A stretch of DNA of 64,000 nucleotides from Novosphingobium sp. EMRT-2 (GCF_005145025.1 NZ_CP039695.1:2961501-3025500), one strand, 5' to 3'. Positions 51,820 through 60,622 are shown, counted from the first letter of the stretch. Numbers and translations are program-made. Notes: a model not told the origin generated them from the sequence alone.

Positions 51820-53368
51820 ACGGCGGCGGCGCGAAGATTTCCAGAATCGCGGTGCCGGCCGGGGCAACCTTGCCGGGCATGGGTTGCGTCGTGATCCCGG
51901 CGCCGGCCAGTGCCCCGGGCAGGGCTTCGTCGTGTGCGTCCTCGGGCATGGCGATGCGGACGTGGGCAACGCCCCAGCGCTGCAAGGCCCAGATCGCGAC
52001 ACCGGCCGGAATCGCGTCGGCGGGGGCTCCCTCGGTGGTGAGCGCGACGCGCAGTTCCGCCGTGGCGGGCGGGATCACGCGCACGCTCCAGCCCTCCGCC
52101 GCGTCGGTGGCGATGCGCTCGGCCTGAAGATAATCGGTCAGCTTCCAGCCGGGCGCAGCAACCGGCTGGATGTTCACCGCGCGTTCGGTGCGGTTGATCC
52201 ACAGCGCGGTGGTGGGCAGGCCGATGCTGGCGCGGATGCGGGCATAGGGCGGCACGTCGGCGGCGATCCCGGCGGCGGTGCGTTCCATCGCCGCGTCGAT
52301 CATGGCGCGGGTTTGCGCGGGCAGGTCGGCGGCCAGCACCTGCTGCAGATTGACCGAGACTTCCGGCCCGACCTTCGGTGCCAGGAGATCGTGGACGCGC
52401 TGTTCGCCGTTCGCCGCGTATTGCGGGGCGACCACGACCGCATTGACCGAGGGATCGCCGAACAGGGGCCAGTGCACGTCCATCTGCGCGATGCTGGCGC
52501 CCCGCTGGCCGGAAACCTGCTCGATCGCGCTCCTCGCGGACGAACGCAGCGTCGCCTCGCGCTTTACCTGCACGAGTGTCATGGCCAGCGGGGTGGCCAG
52601 CGCCAGGAACGCGGCGACACCGGCTACGGTATGCGTGGTGGTCCATTGCACGTTCTGCAATGGCCGCGCCGCGCCGGAGAGCCGGGCGACCAGCGCGAAG
52701 GCAAAGGCGATGGCGGAAAGGTTGGTCAGGAACAGCAGCAGCGCGCCCAGCGCGAAGGTGGGTTGCAGCGTGGCGATGCCATAGCCGACGGTGGTCAACG
52801 GCGGCATCAGCGCGGTGGCGATGGCCACGCCGATCGCGGTCCCGCCCTTGCGCATCACCGTGGCGTACCCGCCGGCGATGCCGGAAAGCAGCGCGACGGC
52901 GAGGTCGAGCAGGGTCGGCTGCGTGCGGGCCAGAAGTTCGGGCGTGGCGTTGCGGATCGGGCTGATCCAGGTGATCAGCATTCCGGCGGCAATGCCGATC
53001 GCCGCGCCCACCAGCACCACGCGCGCGGCATCGCGGATGCGCTGCCCGTCGATCGAGGCGAAGCCGAAGCCCAGCGCGGCGATCGGGCTCATCAGTGGCG
53101 AGACCAGCATCGCACCGATCACCACGGCGGTTGACGATTGCAGCAGGCCCAGCGCCGCGATGCCGGCGGCCAAGCCGCACATCAGCATGTACCCGCGTGT
53201 CAGCGCGCCATCATCCTGCACCTGATGCCCCAGTTCACGCGCGTCATCGGGCGAGAGCTCCGGAAGCAGGATAAGCCGGGCGAACCGGACGCGCCAGCGC
53301 ATCAGGCGATGCCGGAGCGGAGCGATTCGGGAGGAGAGCGCGGCGGGATCGGGAAAGCGGAAAGCCAT
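51803..53368 (-). CDS. DUF389 domain membrane protein
   Basis: A 521-residue protein. Six to seven hydrophobic segments in the first half carry the DUF389 hallmarks STAVVIGAMLVSPLMSPIAA and GGTAIGVAIATALMPPLTTV. The second half (from about residue 275) is a soluble region probably in the periplasm. The family's function is unknown; some members are linked to transport or stress. It ends inside the btuD gene in convergent orientation. Confidence 0.88.
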   Translation of the reverse strand: MAFRFPDPAALSSRIAPLRHRLMRWRVRFARLILLPELSPDDARELGHQVQDDGALTRGYMLMCGLAAGIAALGLLQSSTAVVIGAMLVSPLMSPIAALGFGFASIDGQRIRDAARVVLVGAAIGIAAGMLITWISPIRNATPELLARTQPTLLDLAVALLSGIAGGYATVMRKGGTAIGVAIATALMPPLTTVGYGIATLQPTFALGALLLFLTNLSAIAFAFALVARLSGAARPLQNVQWTTTHTVAGVAAFLALATPLAMTLVQVKREATLRSSARSAIEQVSGQRGASIAQMDVHWPLFGDPSVNAVVVAPQYAANGEQRVHDLLAPKVGPEVSVNLQQVLAADLPAQTRAMIDAAMERTAAGIAADVPPYARIRASIGLPTTALWINRTERAVNIQPVAAPGWKLTDYLQAERIATDAAEGWSVRVIPPATAELRVALTTEGAPADAIPAGVAIWALQRWGVAHVRIAMPEDAHDEALPGALAGAGITTQPMPGKVAPAGTAILEIFAPPPFSGGQ

Positions 53369-53450
53369 GCCGGGAGGATAGCGGCCTCGCTGCCGGTCGC
53401 CAAATCCGCAGGGTCCTTGCCGCCGATGATTTCATCCGCACCGGATGCGA

Positions 53451-53479
53451 AAAGGGCATGGAACCGGTCCATGCCCTTT
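53451..53479 (-). terminator. Intrinsic terminator of the acyl-CoA dehydrogenase pair
   Basis: A perfect 12-bp stem, AAAGGGCATGGA with TCCATGCCCTTT, around a five-base loop. Read on the minus strand it is followed by a short T run. It lies 27 bases past the stop of the gene at 53506. Confidence 0.8.
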
Positions 53480-53505
53480 CCCTTGCTTCAATATCCGCAG
53501 GCCGA

Positions 53506-54636
53506 TCAGGCCGGAAGCGTCAGCGCCTCGTAGCGTTCGAGATGCCAGTCGGCGGGGCCGAACTGGCTTTCGATCATCGTCATGCGCTTGAAGTAGTGGC
53601 CGGCGGCCAGTTCCACGGTGATGCCGATGCCGCCGTGCGTCTGCACCGCGTTCTGGCCGATGAAGCGCAGCGACTTCGAGACCTTGGCCTTGGCGAGGCT
53701 CACCGCCGCCTTGCGCTGTTCGGCCGGCAGGTCGAGCTTGAGCGTGCCCATCAGCGTCATCGAGGCGATCTGTTCGGCCTCGATCATCATGTCGGCCAGG
53801 CGGAACTGCAGCGCCTGGAACCGGCCGATCGGCTGGCCGAACTGCTTGCGTTCCTTGGTATAGGCCAGCGTCAGTTCGTGAAGCTGGCGCCCGGCGCCCT
53901 GGCCTTCGGCGCAGACGGCCATCGTGGCTTGGTCCATCACCTGCTCGATCAGGTCCATGCCACCGGGCAGCAAGGCTTCGCCGGGGACGGCGACGTTCTC
54001 GAAATAGACTTCCGAGGCCTGGAACCCGTCGACTGTCGGGTAGTCGCGGCGCGTCACGCCCGCACTTTTCGCGTCCACCACGAACAGCTCGACGCCGCCG
54101 CGTTCGTTGCCCGATCCGCCGGTCCGGGCGGTGACCAGCAGGTGCGTGGCCCACGGCGCGGCATAGACCACCGCCTTGTGACCGTTCAGCACATAGCCGG
54201 CGCCGTCCTTGCGCGCGGTGGTTTCGATCCGCGCCAAGTCATAGCGGCCCTTCGGCTCGGCATAGGCGAAGGCGAAGATCACATCGCCGCCGATGATGCC
54301 GGGAATCAGCGCGTCGGCCATCGCGCCGCCCGCCGCCTTCAGCGCGCCGCCGCCGATCACGGCGGTCTGGAGGTAGGGTTCGATCGCGATGACCTTGCCC
54401 AGTTCCTCCATCACGATCAGGTTTTCCAGCGGCCCGCCGCCCAGGCCGCCCTGTTCCTCGGAAAAGGGCGCGGACAGGATGCCCAGCTCGGTCGCCAGCG
54501 CGCGCCAGATGCCGGGATCGCGGCCTTCGGGGCGCTCCAGCATCTTCTTGCGGGTTTCAAAGTCGTAGGTGTCCGCCAGGAAGCGCGAAAGCGTGTCGCG
54601 CAGCATGTCCTGCGTTTCGGTGAAGCTCAGGTCCAT
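53506..54636 (-). CDS. Acyl-CoA dehydrogenase family protein (smaller partner)
   Basis: A 376-residue flavoprotein of the acyl-CoA dehydrogenase fold. It begins MDLSFTETQDMLRDTLSRFL and has FSEEQGGLGGGPLENLIVME and AKSAGVTRRDYPTVDGFQAS. The C-terminal region FIGQNAVQTHGGIGITVELA is normal, but the catalytic-Glu loop of the usual YGG/EI type is not visible here. The second acyl-CoA dehydrogenase gene lies 50 bases upstream on the same strand and has that loop, suggesting a mixed tetramer. Confidence 0.88.
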   Translation of the reverse strand: MDLSFTETQDMLRDTLSRFLADTYDFETRKKMLERPEGRDPGIWRALATELGILSAPFSEEQGGLGGGPLENLIVMEELGKVIAIEPYLQTAVIGGGALKAAGGAMADALIPGIIGGDVIFAFAYAEPKGRYDLARIETTARKDGAGYVLNGHKAVVYAAPWATHLLVTARTGGSGNERGGVELFVVDAKSAGVTRRDYPTVDGFQASEVYFENVAVPGEALLPGGMDLIEQVMDQATMAVCAEGQGAGRQLHELTLAYTKERKQFGQPIGRFQALQFRLADMMIEAEQIASMTLMGTLKLDLPAEQRKAAVSLAKAKVSKSLRFIGQNAVQTHGGIGITVELAAGHYFKRMTMIESQFGPADWHLERYEALTLPA

Positions 54637-54686
54637 TCGTATCTATCCTCTCGGTCGGCCGCCGGATGGCCAGCCTGTTGGCTGGC

Positions 54687-55886
54687 TCAGAGGCCGAGAA
54701 CCATCTTGGCGATGATGTTGCGCTGGATTTCGTTGGACCCGCCATAGATGGTGGTCTTGCGCATGTTGAAATAGCTCGGTGCGGTGTGGTGCGCCCAGTC
54801 CGGCCCGATCGGGTGCTCGTTGTCCCCTTCGCCGAAGCCGCGGAAATAGGGCGCGCCATAGTGCCCCGCCGCTTCCAGCGCGAGTTCGGTGATGCGTTGC
54901 TGGATCTCCGAACCCTTGATCTTCAGCACGCTCGATTCCGGCCCCGGCCCGCGCCCGGCGGCTTCGCCGGCCAGCGTGCGCAGTTCGGTGAATTCCAGCG
55001 CGGTCAGGTCCATTTCCAGTTCGGCCACCTTGCGGCGGAAGAACGGATTGGCCAGCAGCGGACGGTCGCCGTCCATTTCCGACGAGGCGATCGAGCGCAC
55101 CCGCTCGATCCCGCGCTTCGAGGCCGCGACGCCGGCGATGCCGGTGCGTTCGTGCGCCAGCAGGAACTTGGCGCAGGTCCAGCCCTTGTTCTCTTCGTAC
55201 ACGCGGTTTTCGACCGGCACCTTCACGTCTTCGAGGAACACCTCGTTGACTTCGTGTTCGCCGCCCAAGGTGATGATCGGGCGCACGGTGATGCCCGGCG
55301 TCTTCATGTCGATCAGCAGGAAGCTGATGCCTTCCTGCTGCTTGGCATCGGGATTGGTGCGGACCAGGAAGAAGCCCCAGTCGGCATGCTGCGCCATCGT
55401 GGTCCAGGTCTTCTGGCCGTTGACGATATAGTGCGTGCCGTCGTCGCTCAGCACCGCGCGCGTGCGCAGCGAGGCAAGGTCGGAGCCGGAGCCGGGCTCG
55501 GAATAGCCCTGGCACCACCAGTCCTCGCCCGAAAGGATGCGCGGCAGGAAGCGGGCCTTCTGCTCGGGCGTGCCGAAGGTGTAGATCACCGGGCCGACCA
55601 TGGTGATGCCGAAAGGCATGATGCGGATGCAATCGGCCCGCGCGGTTTCCTCGGACCAGATGTAGCGCTGCGTCGCGGTCCAGCCGGGGCCGCCGTACTC
55701 GACCGGCCACGCGGGCGCGATCCAGCCCTTCTTCGCCAGCACCTTGTGCCAGGACAGGAAATCCTCCTTGCTCAGGTCGCCGCCCTCGTCCTGCTTGCCG
55801 CGCAGCTGGGCGGGGTAGTTTTCGGCGATGAACGCGCGCACTTCGTCGCGGAAGGCAAGCTCTTCCGGGCTGAAATCAAGGTTCAC
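54687..55886 (-). CDS. Acyl-CoA dehydrogenase family protein (larger partner)
   Basis: A 399-residue acyl-CoA dehydrogenase. YSEPGSGSDLASLRTRAV is the FAD/substrate loop, GQKTWTTMAQHADWGFFLVR follows, and the C-terminus TTIYGGSNEIQRNIIAKMVL carries the YGGSNEI segment. The pair resembles actinobacterial FadE heteromers acting on steroid or branched acyl-CoA side chains; sphingomonads use similar pairs. It precedes the smaller partner. Confidence 0.92.
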   Translation of the reverse strand: MNLDFSPEELAFRDEVRAFIAENYPAQLRGKQDEGGDLSKEDFLSWHKVLAKKGWIAPAWPVEYGGPGWTATQRYIWSEETARADCIRIMPFGITMVGPVIYTFGTPEQKARFLPRILSGEDWWCQGYSEPGSGSDLASLRTRAVLSDDGTHYIVNGQKTWTTMAQHADWGFFLVRTNPDAKQQEGISFLLIDMKTPGITVRPIITLGGEHEVNEVFLEDVKVPVENRVYEENKGWTCAKFLLAHERTGIAGVAASKRGIERVRSIASSEMDGDRPLLANPFFRRKVAELEMDLTALEFTELRTLAGEAAGRGPGPESSVLKIKGSEIQQRITELALEAAGHYGAPYFRGFGEGDNEHPIGPDWAHHTAPSYFNMRKTTIYGGSNEIQRNIIAKMVLGL

Positions 55887-56196
55887 GACGTCTCTCCCTT
55901 TTATAGACCGTCAGGCGCTGTCCGGCGAACGCGAAGGCTCTCGGAACAGGTTTAATCGGGCGACTGAATAGCAGGAAAATTGCCCGGTTTTAAGCGGGTG
56001 ATGCAGGCTTTGGCGCAAGATCGCGGCAGCGCCGGACGAGGCTGGATGACGTAACGGAAAGAAACGCGGCAAGGCGCCGAGGCGGCCCTTTCGGGCGGTC
56101 TGCGGCGGCAGCGCGGATGCGCGGGTAAGCGCGGGAAAAGCACGCCGCGCGAATCGGGTCCGGCCCTGAAACCGGCTTGGCGCGGGCCAGACGAAG

Positions 56197-56212
56197 TGTG
56201 ATGAAACTCACG
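56197..56212. promoter_or_regulatory. Candidate CRP/FNR-type binding site
   Basis: TGTGA-TGAAAC-TCACG fits the CRP pattern TGTGA-N6-TCACA except for the last base. It lies 77 bases before the start of a Crp/Fnr-family gene and about 310 bases from the divergent acyl-CoA dehydrogenase pair. The rest of the 402-base gap 55887-56288 shows no gene. Confidence 0.55.
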
Positions 56213-56288
56213 GACGCTGGCGTTGGCATGGTTCTACCATTTGGCCCTTGCAACGCTTCCCTGAAGCTGGAAACGCGAAGTACCGGGC

Positions 56289-56963
56289 ATGTCGGGCAGG
56301 TCGAAGGGAATGCACAGGGACGAACGCATAACGGCGATCGCCGCGATGTTCGATTGCGCGCCCGCGCTGGCCGCACACGTCGAGCCATCGATGCAGGCGG
56401 TATCGTTCGCGCATAAGGCGGTGCTCGCCCACCAGGGCGATCCCTCCGAACATTGCTGGCTGGTGATCGGCGGCACCGTTCATATCCAGGTGAACGGCAT
56501 CGACGGGCAGCGCGTGCAACTGGCCTATCACGGACCGGGTGAATTCTTCGGGGCCTACCCCGAACCGGCGACCCACCGCGCGGACATGGTGGCGCACGGC
56601 GCGGTCGATCTGCTGCGCATTCGGTGCACCGAACTGGCGGCGCTGGCCACGCGCGAACCGGCGCTGGCGGTCGGCCTTGCCAGACGGCTCGCGCGCCAGC
56701 TCGATCTGTCGTTGGACCGGATGGCGGCGCAGACCACGCTTTCGGCGCCCGGGCGCATTCATGCGGAATTGCTGCGGCTGGCGGATGCGGAATACCGCAT
56801 TGTGCCGGCACCGCAGATTACCGCGCTGGCGCTCAACGCCAACACCGCGCGCGAAACCGCCTCGCGCGCGGTCAGCGCGCTGGAGCGGCGCGGGATCGTG
56901 GAACGGTCGGAACGGGGCCTGACCATCCTGGCTCCACGCATGTTGCGCGATATGATCTACTGA
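56289..56963 (+). CDS. Crp/Fnr family transcriptional regulator
   Basis: A 224-residue regulator: a cyclic-nucleotide-binding-like beta domain (residues about 28-120, EHCWLVIGGTVHIQVNG and YHGPGEFFGAYPEP) and a C-terminal helix-turn-helix (ITALALNANTARETASRAVS, then ALERRGIVE). It lacks the N-terminal cysteines of Fnr. The effector is unknown. The ATG at 56289 is used; one at 56310 is possible. A CRP-type site lies upstream, hinting at autoregulation. It converges on the TPR gene of the TIR operon. Confidence 0.88.
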   Translation: MSGRSKGMHRDERITAIAAMFDCAPALAAHVEPSMQAVSFAHKAVLAHQGDPSEHCWLVIGGTVHIQVNGIDGQRVQLAYHGPGEFFGAYPEPATHRADMVAHGAVDLLRIRCTELAALATREPALAVGLARRLARQLDLSLDRMAAQTTLSAPGRIHAELLRLADAEYRIVPAPQITALALNANTARETASRAVSALERRGIVERSERGLTILAPRMLRDMIY

Positions 56964-56981
56964 CCGGGCGTTTGCTGTTAA

Positions 56982-58448
56982 TCAGCGCACCGCCAGCAGC
57001 CCCAGCGCCAGATCTCCCTGCGCCGACGCGATCTGGCCGAAGTTTTCGCAGTGCAGGTCCGGCGCGTGCAGGGTCAGCGCCAGCGCCAGCGAGCGGGATA
57101 CCGGCACTTGTCCGGGCAGCCCCGCACCGGCCACGCGCACGGCCGTTTCCAGGCGCTGCGTGGTGTTCCCGGCCGGATCGTAGGCGCCATAGGTCACGCC
57201 CAGCGTGCGGCCGTGCAGCGTCACGTCCGCCAGCGCTATGCGCGCCGCCGCGACCGGATCGTCGAATCGCGCGATGGTGAACGCGCCGTGCCGGACCAGC
57301 GCCGCGCCGGCGTGGGCGAAATGGTCCGCCGGCTCGCCATCGGGCACGGCGACAAGCGCCTCGCGCGCGAAGGTGGGCGGGGGGCTGGTCGTGGAGCCGC
57401 TGCGTTCGAGCGGGACTCGTTCGATGGGCAGGCCACGGTCGCGCCAGGCGGCGTCCAGCAGCGAACCTTGCGCCCGCGTGCCGTCGCCCAGCCGCAGCGC
57501 CACGGCATGGCTTTCGAGTTGGCGGGCATGGCGGATCGCGCAGCCCATCGCCATCTCGTCGCCGACGTAGATTCCCGATTGCGAAACCGCGTCCAGCGCC
57601 TCGATGGTTTCCACCGAAGCGGCGGCTTCGAGAATGGCGTCGAAACGCGCTTCCCAATGCGTGCCGAAGCGGGAGACCGAATCGTGGCGGAAGCCCTCGA
57701 TCGTGGCGGGCAGCATGACGTGCAGTTCCACGTCGCGTTCCAGCAGCGCTTCGGCGACCATGATGTCCGCCCCCGCGGCCAGCGCGCCGAAGGCGAAGCC
57801 GGGCCGGATGCGATCCACCGCCTCGGCGATCCGTTCGGGCGATTGCGCCTGATCGGGCGCGACGTGGATGATGCCGCTGAAATGCAGGCTTGCCGGTGGA
57901 CGATAGGCATCCAGCCATTCCGCCGGCCGCGCGAGCGTCGCCATGATCAGCCGGAAATGCCGCAGGGTGGAGGCGTGATCCTCCCACGCGCGCGGGGCCT
58001 GCCGGACGGCCTGCGCCAGCACCGCCTGGCCCTTGTCGATCTCGCCCAGCAGCAGGCACGCTTCCGCGCGAGTGGCGTGCAGCCAATAGGCGGTTTCGGG
58101 TTCGTGATCGCCCGCATCGAGCATGGTCAGGACGCGGGTGGCCAGGATCGCCGCGTCCTTTTGGTTGCCTTCCAGCAGTGCGATCGTTGCGGCGTTGATC
58201 AGCGGATAGGTGGCCGGCATCATCGCCGCAGCCGAGAGATAGGCCTGCCGCGCCGCGCCCAGCAGGCGGGTGCGTTCCGCCGTCGATGGCGCGGAAAGGC
58301 CCCGGTCCTTCAACAGGCGGCCCTTCAGCGTCAGCGTATCGGGATGCCGGTCGCCTTCCAGCGCGGCGTCGGTGAACATCTGCCACGCCCGCATCGTATC
58401 GCCGCTGCGGGCAAGCCGTCTGATGATCGGGATTTTCGAATTGTGCAC
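56982..58448 (-). CDS. TPR protein with SLOG/DprA-like central domain
   Basis: A 488-residue protein, third gene of the TIR operon. Residues 1-175 are helical TPR-like repeats (AYLSAAAMMPATYPLINAAT, LLGEIDKGQAVLAQA). Residues 186-250 read as a Rossmann-like unit: LHFSGIIHVAP, then FAFGALAAGADIMVAEALLE and VELHVMLPAT. The GALAAGAD loop and ending at VMLP resemble SLOG/DprA domains that bind nucleotides; related sequences occur in TPR proteins of signalling systems. The C-terminal 200 residues are unassigned. Nucleotide sensing is inference. No catalytic residue can be named. Confidence 0.7.
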   Translation of the reverse strand: MHNSKIPIIRRLARSGDTMRAWQMFTDAALEGDRHPDTLTLKGRLLKDRGLSAPSTAERTRLLGAARQAYLSAAAMMPATYPLINAATIALLEGNQKDAAILATRVLTMLDAGDHEPETAYWLHATRAEACLLLGEIDKGQAVLAQAVRQAPRAWEDHASTLRHFRLIMATLARPAEWLDAYRPPASLHFSGIIHVAPDQAQSPERIAEAVDRIRPGFAFGALAAGADIMVAEALLERDVELHVMLPATIEGFRHDSVSRFGTHWEARFDAILEAAASVETIEALDAVSQSGIYVGDEMAMGCAIRHARQLESHAVALRLGDGTRAQGSLLDAAWRDRGLPIERVPLERSGSTTSPPPTFAREALVAVPDGEPADHFAHAGAALVRHGAFTIARFDDPVAAARIALADVTLHGRTLGVTYGAYDPAGNTTQRLETAVRVAGAGLPGQVPVSRSLALALTLHAPDLHCENFGQIASAQGDLALGLLAVR

Positions 58449-58475
58449 GGCTTGCCCAGCTTTCCTTGCGGGGTT

Positions 58476-58955
58476 TCAGTTGAGCTTCGGCGGCGGGTTC
58501 TTGATGTCCGGATCGATGCTCATCCCGATCCAGCGCGGACCCCTGCGGCTCTTCTGCAGCAGGTCGATGTTCACGTTGAAGGCGTGCGTGGTGCCGAACT
58601 TGCCGCCCTTGTTGAAGCGCGCCACGAAACGCACGATCTTGTAGCGATCCAGCTTCTCGTCATAGCCGTCGTATTCGAGATTGCTGTAGAACGCGCCGAG
58701 ATTGGCATCCTTCATGGTGATCGCGTCGAACGCCTTGGAGAAGAACAGCTGGTCGCCCTTCAGCACGATCTCGACCATCGTGTCTTCGGTGATCGCGATA
58801 TAGTCCTGCGCTTCCTGGCCATCCTGATCCATCTTGAGCACGATCGCGCCGTTGCGGGCATAGAGGCTGATCGTGAAGGTCAGCGCCTTGCCGGCCGCCG
58901 TGCGCAGCGCGGGATCGTGGGGAAGCGCGTATTGCGCGGGGGAACATTGCGACAT
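58476..58955 (-). CDS. Small conserved-looking protein of unknown family in TIR operon
   Basis: A 159-residue protein without signal or membrane segment. It looks rich in beta strands: GKALTFTISLYARNGAIVLK, DYIAITEDTMVEIVLKGDQL and RYKIVRFVARFNKGGKFG. I recognise no domain. Its ATG is one base after the stop of the TIR gene, and the TPR gene follows 27 bases after its stop, so it is the middle cistron of a tight operon. A link between sensor and effector, or a ligand-binding role, is only possible. Confidence 0.75.
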   Translation of the reverse strand: MSQCSPAQYALPHDPALRTAAGKALTFTISLYARNGAIVLKMDQDGQEAQDYIAITEDTMVEIVLKGDQLFFSKAFDAITMKDANLGAFYSNLEYDGYDEKLDRYKIVRFVARFNKGGKFGTTHAFNVNIDLLQKSRRGPRWIGMSIDPDIKNPPPKLN

Positions 58956-58956
58956 G

Positions 58957-60570
58957 TTACTTCTCCGTTTTCAGATCGGGAAAACTTTGCAGGATGCGCA
59001 GGCGCCAGGTCAGCCAGTCGCGGTTGTCGGGATCGGTGGCGATCAACCGGTTCGCGGCCTGCATGGCCAGCCTTGCGGAGCCGCGCGCGCCGGTCTTGTC
59101 GCCAAGGTCCGACAGCAGCGTTGCCATCGAATAGCGCGAAAGCATCCAGTCCTGCCGGTAGGCGGCGTTGGCCGGATCGATGCGCAGCAGATCGTCCATG
59201 ATCGTGGCCTGTTGCTGGCGTTCCGCCAGCGCGTCGCGCTTGTGTCCGGCCGCGTTGAGCGCATCGGCCAACCAGGCGTGGCGGTTGGCGAGATCGGCCT
59301 TGATGCCCGCATCGCCGGGGCGGGATCGCGCGGCCTGTTCCATCGCGGCAAGCGCGCTGCGGCAGGCGTCTAACCCGGCCGGCGGGCGCGCCTGCTCCGC
59401 CAGTTCCAGCGAACAGATATTGCCCTGCGCGTAACCCAGCTCGCGCAGCGCGCCGGCATCGCCGGGTTGCAGTTTCACCAGCTTTTCGGCCAACGCGCGA
59501 TAGGCGGTGAAGTGCGGGCGCGCGGCGGCATAGCGGTTGCGCTGGTAGTCGGTATAGCCGATCCAGAACTCGCTTTGCGCATGCGCGAACACGCGCTGCG
59601 GATCGTTCGGCATTTCCGCCAGCAAAGCGCCGGTGGCGCGGTGCGCTTCGCTGAACTCCATCAGCGCGGCGTCCAACCGTCCGCGCTTCTGGTCGTCCTC
59701 GCCCATCGCTTGCAGCACGCGGGCGCGCCGGTCGAGCGAGCCGGCGGGCAGGCCGTCGAGATCGCCCTGTGCGGCATAGTAGTCCAGCGCGCGCGTGTTG
59801 ACCGATTCCAGCACGTCGAGCCGCCCGACTCCTTCCAGCCTTGTCCGCAGGTCTGTCAGCATGAACTCGATCAGCCCTTCGGCCTGTTGCCTTTGCCGGT
59901 CTGCCTCGTTGCGCGCGTTGATCGCCACGAACAGGAGCGTGGACAGCACTACAACGGTCAGGGCGGAAACAAGCGTGATGGCCGTCACGCGGCGCAGCTG
60001 CCGCTGCGCGTCGCGCTGCACCAGCTCGTCGAGCCCGATGCCGGTCAATCCGGCAACAAGGCGCAGGCGGGCAAGCTTGCCGTCGCCGATCCGGCGGAAG
60101 TCGGCGGCGGCCGGCTCGCGCACCGCTTCTCCGGCTTCCCCGTCGGTCGCGGCATCCGTCAGACTGGGCGGAAAGGCGTCTTCCGGTTCGCCGTGGAGCA
60201 GCCCCGCCAGGATCGGGCGATCCGGGTGCTTTTCGCGGAAATAGCGGATTTCCTGATCGACCCAGCGCGAACGCCGCGCCTCGGGCGAACAGAGCACGAT
60301 CAGGCAGGCCGATGCGGCCAGCGCGTTGCGGACTTCCTCGTTCAGATCGCTGGAGGCGGGCAGCTCGTTGCGATCGCGGAAGATCGGCGTCAGCCGGCGT
60401 GGCACCCGGCCGCGTGGCGTTTCCAGCCCCACCAGCCGGGGGGGGATGCGGTACGTCTCCAGCCAGCGGTGAAGCCGCGCGGCCGCCGGCGTATCCGCAT
60501 GGCTATAGCTCAGGAAGGCGCGATAGCGCGGCTGCTCGTTTGCGGAACTGGCCTCCGGCGGGGCAGTCAT
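58957..60570 (-). CDS. TIR domain protein with membrane helix and TPR region
   Basis: A 537-residue protein heading the operon. Residues 16-150 are a TIR domain: RAFLSYSHADTPAAARLHRW, LTPIFRDRNELPASSDLNEE, and ACLIVLCSPEARRSRWVDQE. The glutamate at about 107, after Trp103, matches the catalytic Glu of NAD-cleaving TIR domains. One membrane helix lies at about 196-217, so TIR is cytoplasmic. After a coiled linker (GLIEFMLTDLRTRLEGVGRL), residues 250-530 are TPR-like helices, which would be extracytoplasmic if the helix is a simple anchor. This is unusual for a TPR sensor. ATG at 60570 follows GGAG. Confidence 0.85.
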   Translation of the reverse strand: MTAPPEASSANEQPRYRAFLSYSHADTPAAARLHRWLETYRIPPRLVGLETPRGRVPRRLTPIFRDRNELPASSDLNEEVRNALAASACLIVLCSPEARRSRWVDQEIRYFREKHPDRPILAGLLHGEPEDAFPPSLTDAATDGEAGEAVREPAAADFRRIGDGKLARLRLVAGLTGIGLDELVQRDAQRQLRRVTAITLVSALTVVVLSTLLFVAINARNEADRQRQQAEGLIEFMLTDLRTRLEGVGRLDVLESVNTRALDYYAAQGDLDGLPAGSLDRRARVLQAMGEDDQKRGRLDAALMEFSEAHRATGALLAEMPNDPQRVFAHAQSEFWIGYTDYQRNRYAAARPHFTAYRALAEKLVKLQPGDAGALRELGYAQGNICSLELAEQARPPAGLDACRSALAAMEQAARSRPGDAGIKADLANRHAWLADALNAAGHKRDALAERQQQATIMDDLLRIDPANAAYRQDWMLSRYSMATLLSDLGDKTGARGSARLAMQAANRLIATDPDNRDWLTWRLRILQSFPDLKTEK

Positions 60571-60622
60571 CGATCACTCCAGCGGACAGTCTGGCAGACA
60601 TAGGGGCCAAGGGCTGCCGAGG

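Noticed and set aside
56982..60570. The TIR operon as a recently transferred island
   Set aside because: Base composition looks like that of the surrounding genes and no repeat or mobility gene flanks it.
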